The notes under the pieces are model-generated. The model searched no databases, was not told the origin of the DNA, and saw only the letters and a program-made list of their open reading frames with translations. DNA of 64,000 nucleotides from Fragilaria crotonensis (Eukaryota; Bacillariophyta; Fragilariophyceae; Fragilariales; Fragilariaceae). This document shows, in pieces, positions 62,801 to 64,000 of this stretch. The DNA lies in NCBI GenBank assembly GCA_022925895.1, contig JAKSYS010000219.1, positions 21,387 through 85,386 on the forward strand, read 5' to 3'. Made by a program: the position numbers and the translations under genes. Positions within the stretch are counted from its first letter, which is position 1, and the number at the start of each line of letters is the position of its first letter.

Positions 62801-63410
62801 CGGAAAAAGCTGGCGTTTCTGTGTGACATTTCTGATCGAATCGAAAATGACGCCCAATTGTGGAGCAGGGCAAAAGGTATCTCTCGATTCGCTGCAAATG
62901 TCTTTGCAATAGAGAGAAATGCGGCGCAAGTGGTTGGCACAGCCTGGGATCAACTCGACCCTGATCTGATCAGCAATGTGTCGAAATTTCGTACCTACGA
63001 TCCGTCATCTGTACGAGACTTCCTCCGACTCATCCGCAACAAACATCATCACTATGATGAACTACCGGGACACGTCAAGGTGAGAGTTGGTCCAAATCCA
63101 GACGGCTTACTTTTATACTTCAGGTCTTCCTAGACTCTTGATGCACTGCTTTAGCTTGAGCAAAGAATTCCTTGATGCCGACGATCCCTTGGCGCAGAAG
63201 TACTCGATTCCAACGCCAATTCTTCCTAGGCGGAGACTTGAAGCGAAGGAATTAGCAAACGTAGGCGAGTGCGACGATTTCGACAGGGGCGAATTCCGGA
63301 CCCCGAAGCGAATATTCAGGCTAGCACGGACACCTACACGCACCAAGAACGCAAATATGAAACGTTCGACACTCTCAATGGTGCGGTGCGCGATGACAAT
63401 TTTCTTGTAG
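59877..63410 (+). pseudogene. IRE1: IRE1-like unfolded-protein-response kinase/endoribonuclease, multiple frame changes
   Basis: The coding starts MNASSDLMVVDAV with a signal-anchor segment ALWVNTWLLLSLAVVS. A luminal propeller-like part follows (GIIVVATVDGSIAGLTSN, TGKVLWKQSG, RGRFYVGSRQATAAAMDRDT, IVWVGRVDYSISLFDARSG). Then come a transmembrane stretch (MALLFVLAF) and a basic juxtamembrane region. The kinase has GFGGHGTVVYRG and VAVKRMLKAYH. A 69-bp intron at 62088-62156 splits HR/DLKPANILL. It continues with ISDMGLGKQL, where DMG replaces DFG, and GWQAPEVM. The KEN RNase has KKLAFLCDISDRIE, KFRTYDPSSVRDFLRLIRNK and HHHYDELP, then LPRLLMHCFS. IRE1 senses misfolded ER proteins and cleaves RNA. 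At least seven frame changes occur (near 60080, 60225, 60400, 60880, 61540, 62020, 62610, 62710 and 63120), so it is a decayed copy or an error-rich assembly. Confidence 0.8.
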
Positions 63411-63992
63411 AGAGTACCGAATGTCAAGTTGCCACCGACACAAATCACGTCGTCGACATGGAAAAAGGACAATGGGACGCGACAGCGCCTCTTCTCCCGG
63501 ATGGGGATATCGTTATCTGGGACGGAAGCACGGCCGCGAAGACTTTCAAAAGTCGCGGTTGGTTGCGTGCTGATGACGAATGGATCAGAAGAGGTGATTC
63601 AAATCTGAAGAAGTTAGATGGCAACCTGGCCCGATGCGCTGATGATTCAAAGTTTCGCACACGTTTGTGCAACCATTGGGATAAGAGTTTAGGAACGTTT
63701 TGCCCAATGCAAAACGAAATAAGTGTATTTTGCGCACGGTCCGGTCGAGTTACGTGTCAAAGAAGGCAAAAATCCAGATGGGGAAAGCTTGTTGATGCGA
63801 ATGGCAACAACTCGAACCCTAAGCACTCAGGTGGGGAGGATACGTATAGCCGCTCGATCTATTGAGGCAACAAGGAAGGAAGAAGGAAGTGGAATACGGG
63901 TAAACTGGCACCAGGAAAAGCGAAACCAAAAGCAAATCAGACGCCTGCTAGGAACTACGGGAAAACTGACATGGTATAGAGAGAATTTATAA
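63269..63992 (+). pseudogene. CCCH zinc-finger coding following IRE1, separate gene or C-terminal extension
   Basis: The frame 63269-63865 overlaps the IRE1-like C-terminus and runs GDIVIWDGSTAAKTFKSRGW, then KFRTRLCNHWDKSLGTFCPM. The next frame supplies YFAHGPVELRVKEG and continues to 63992. Together they form a CCCH-type finger (C-x10-C, then a Cys-x3-His in the CIFAH context readable near 63733) followed by a basic tail. Such fingers bind RNA. A frame change near 63725 splits the finger. Whether it belongs to the IRE1 polypeptide or to a following gene cannot be decided, because no stop-plus-new-start arrangement is clear. It ends about 10 bases before the window edge. Confidence 0.5.
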
Positions 63993-64000
63993 TGCTCATG

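Noticed and set aside
1-64000. tRNA, rRNA, CRISPR or bacterial-type operon features
   Set aside because: No cloverleaf-like sequence, rRNA motif or spaced-repeat array was recognised, and gene structure is eukaryotic throughout.

Overview
The window looks like nuclear DNA of a diatom, probably a pennate one. The support is: single-copy eukaryotic genes with no introns or a few short GT-AG introns (69-160 bp); two nuclear genes whose products start with a secretory signal peptide followed by plastid-type sequence, as in organisms with a complex red plastid; Ty1/copia elements of the CoDi type; and a large DNA transposon whose proteins resemble families I associate with diatom genomes. No species can be named from sequence alone.

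Layout. 1-4.3 kb: a frameshifted Ty1/copia element cut by the left edge. 5.4-6.3 kb: an ARM-like helical-repeat protein. 7.2-7.55 kb: a short hAT-like non-autonomous element with an 8-bp target duplication. 7.8-19.7 kb: a composite DNA transposon of about 11.9 kb. It has terminal inverted repeats, subterminal ATTCCTGAAC-type repeats, a decayed transposase gene, a minus-strand gene carrying GNAT acetyltransferase, Ulp1-like and second cysteine-peptidase-like domains, and a minus-strand accessory gene with recognisable introns. 19.9-20.4 kb: a hexanucleotide repeat coding for alternating Asp/Asn-Val. 20.4-23.2 kb: mostly empty.

23.3-29.0 kb holds housekeeping genes: a METTL21-type methyltransferase, a hypersensitive-induced-response (SPFH) protein and the SSU-processome subunit UTP13. 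29.1-35.1 kb is a young LTR retrotransposon with LTRs over 99% alike, target duplication TGTAC, a clear polypurine tract and only Gag-like coding. It lies 132 bp upstream of the longest UTP13 frame. 35.9-43 kb has a TLDc protein, a class I methyltransferase, a copia relic, a class 3 lipase and an internally deleted duplicate of that lipase. 43.5-64 kb has a Mis12-like coiled-coil protein, 6-phosphogluconate dehydrogenase, a predicted thylakoid-lumen protein, a Lys-rich protein, an organellar Cpn10, the U5 snRNP GTPase Snu114/EFTUD2, an FHA protein, succinyl-CoA synthetase beta, a secreted cystatin with an acidic tail, and an IRE1-type unfolded-protein-response kinase/RNase followed by CCCH zinc-finger coding.

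Two patterns cut across the window. The regions upstream of many genes are packed with the palindrome GTAC. Several conserved genes in the right third (the Lys-rich protein, EFTUD2, FHA, IRE1) carry frame changes at otherwise well-conserved positions. These are either assembly indels or real decay, and the sequence alone does not decide which.
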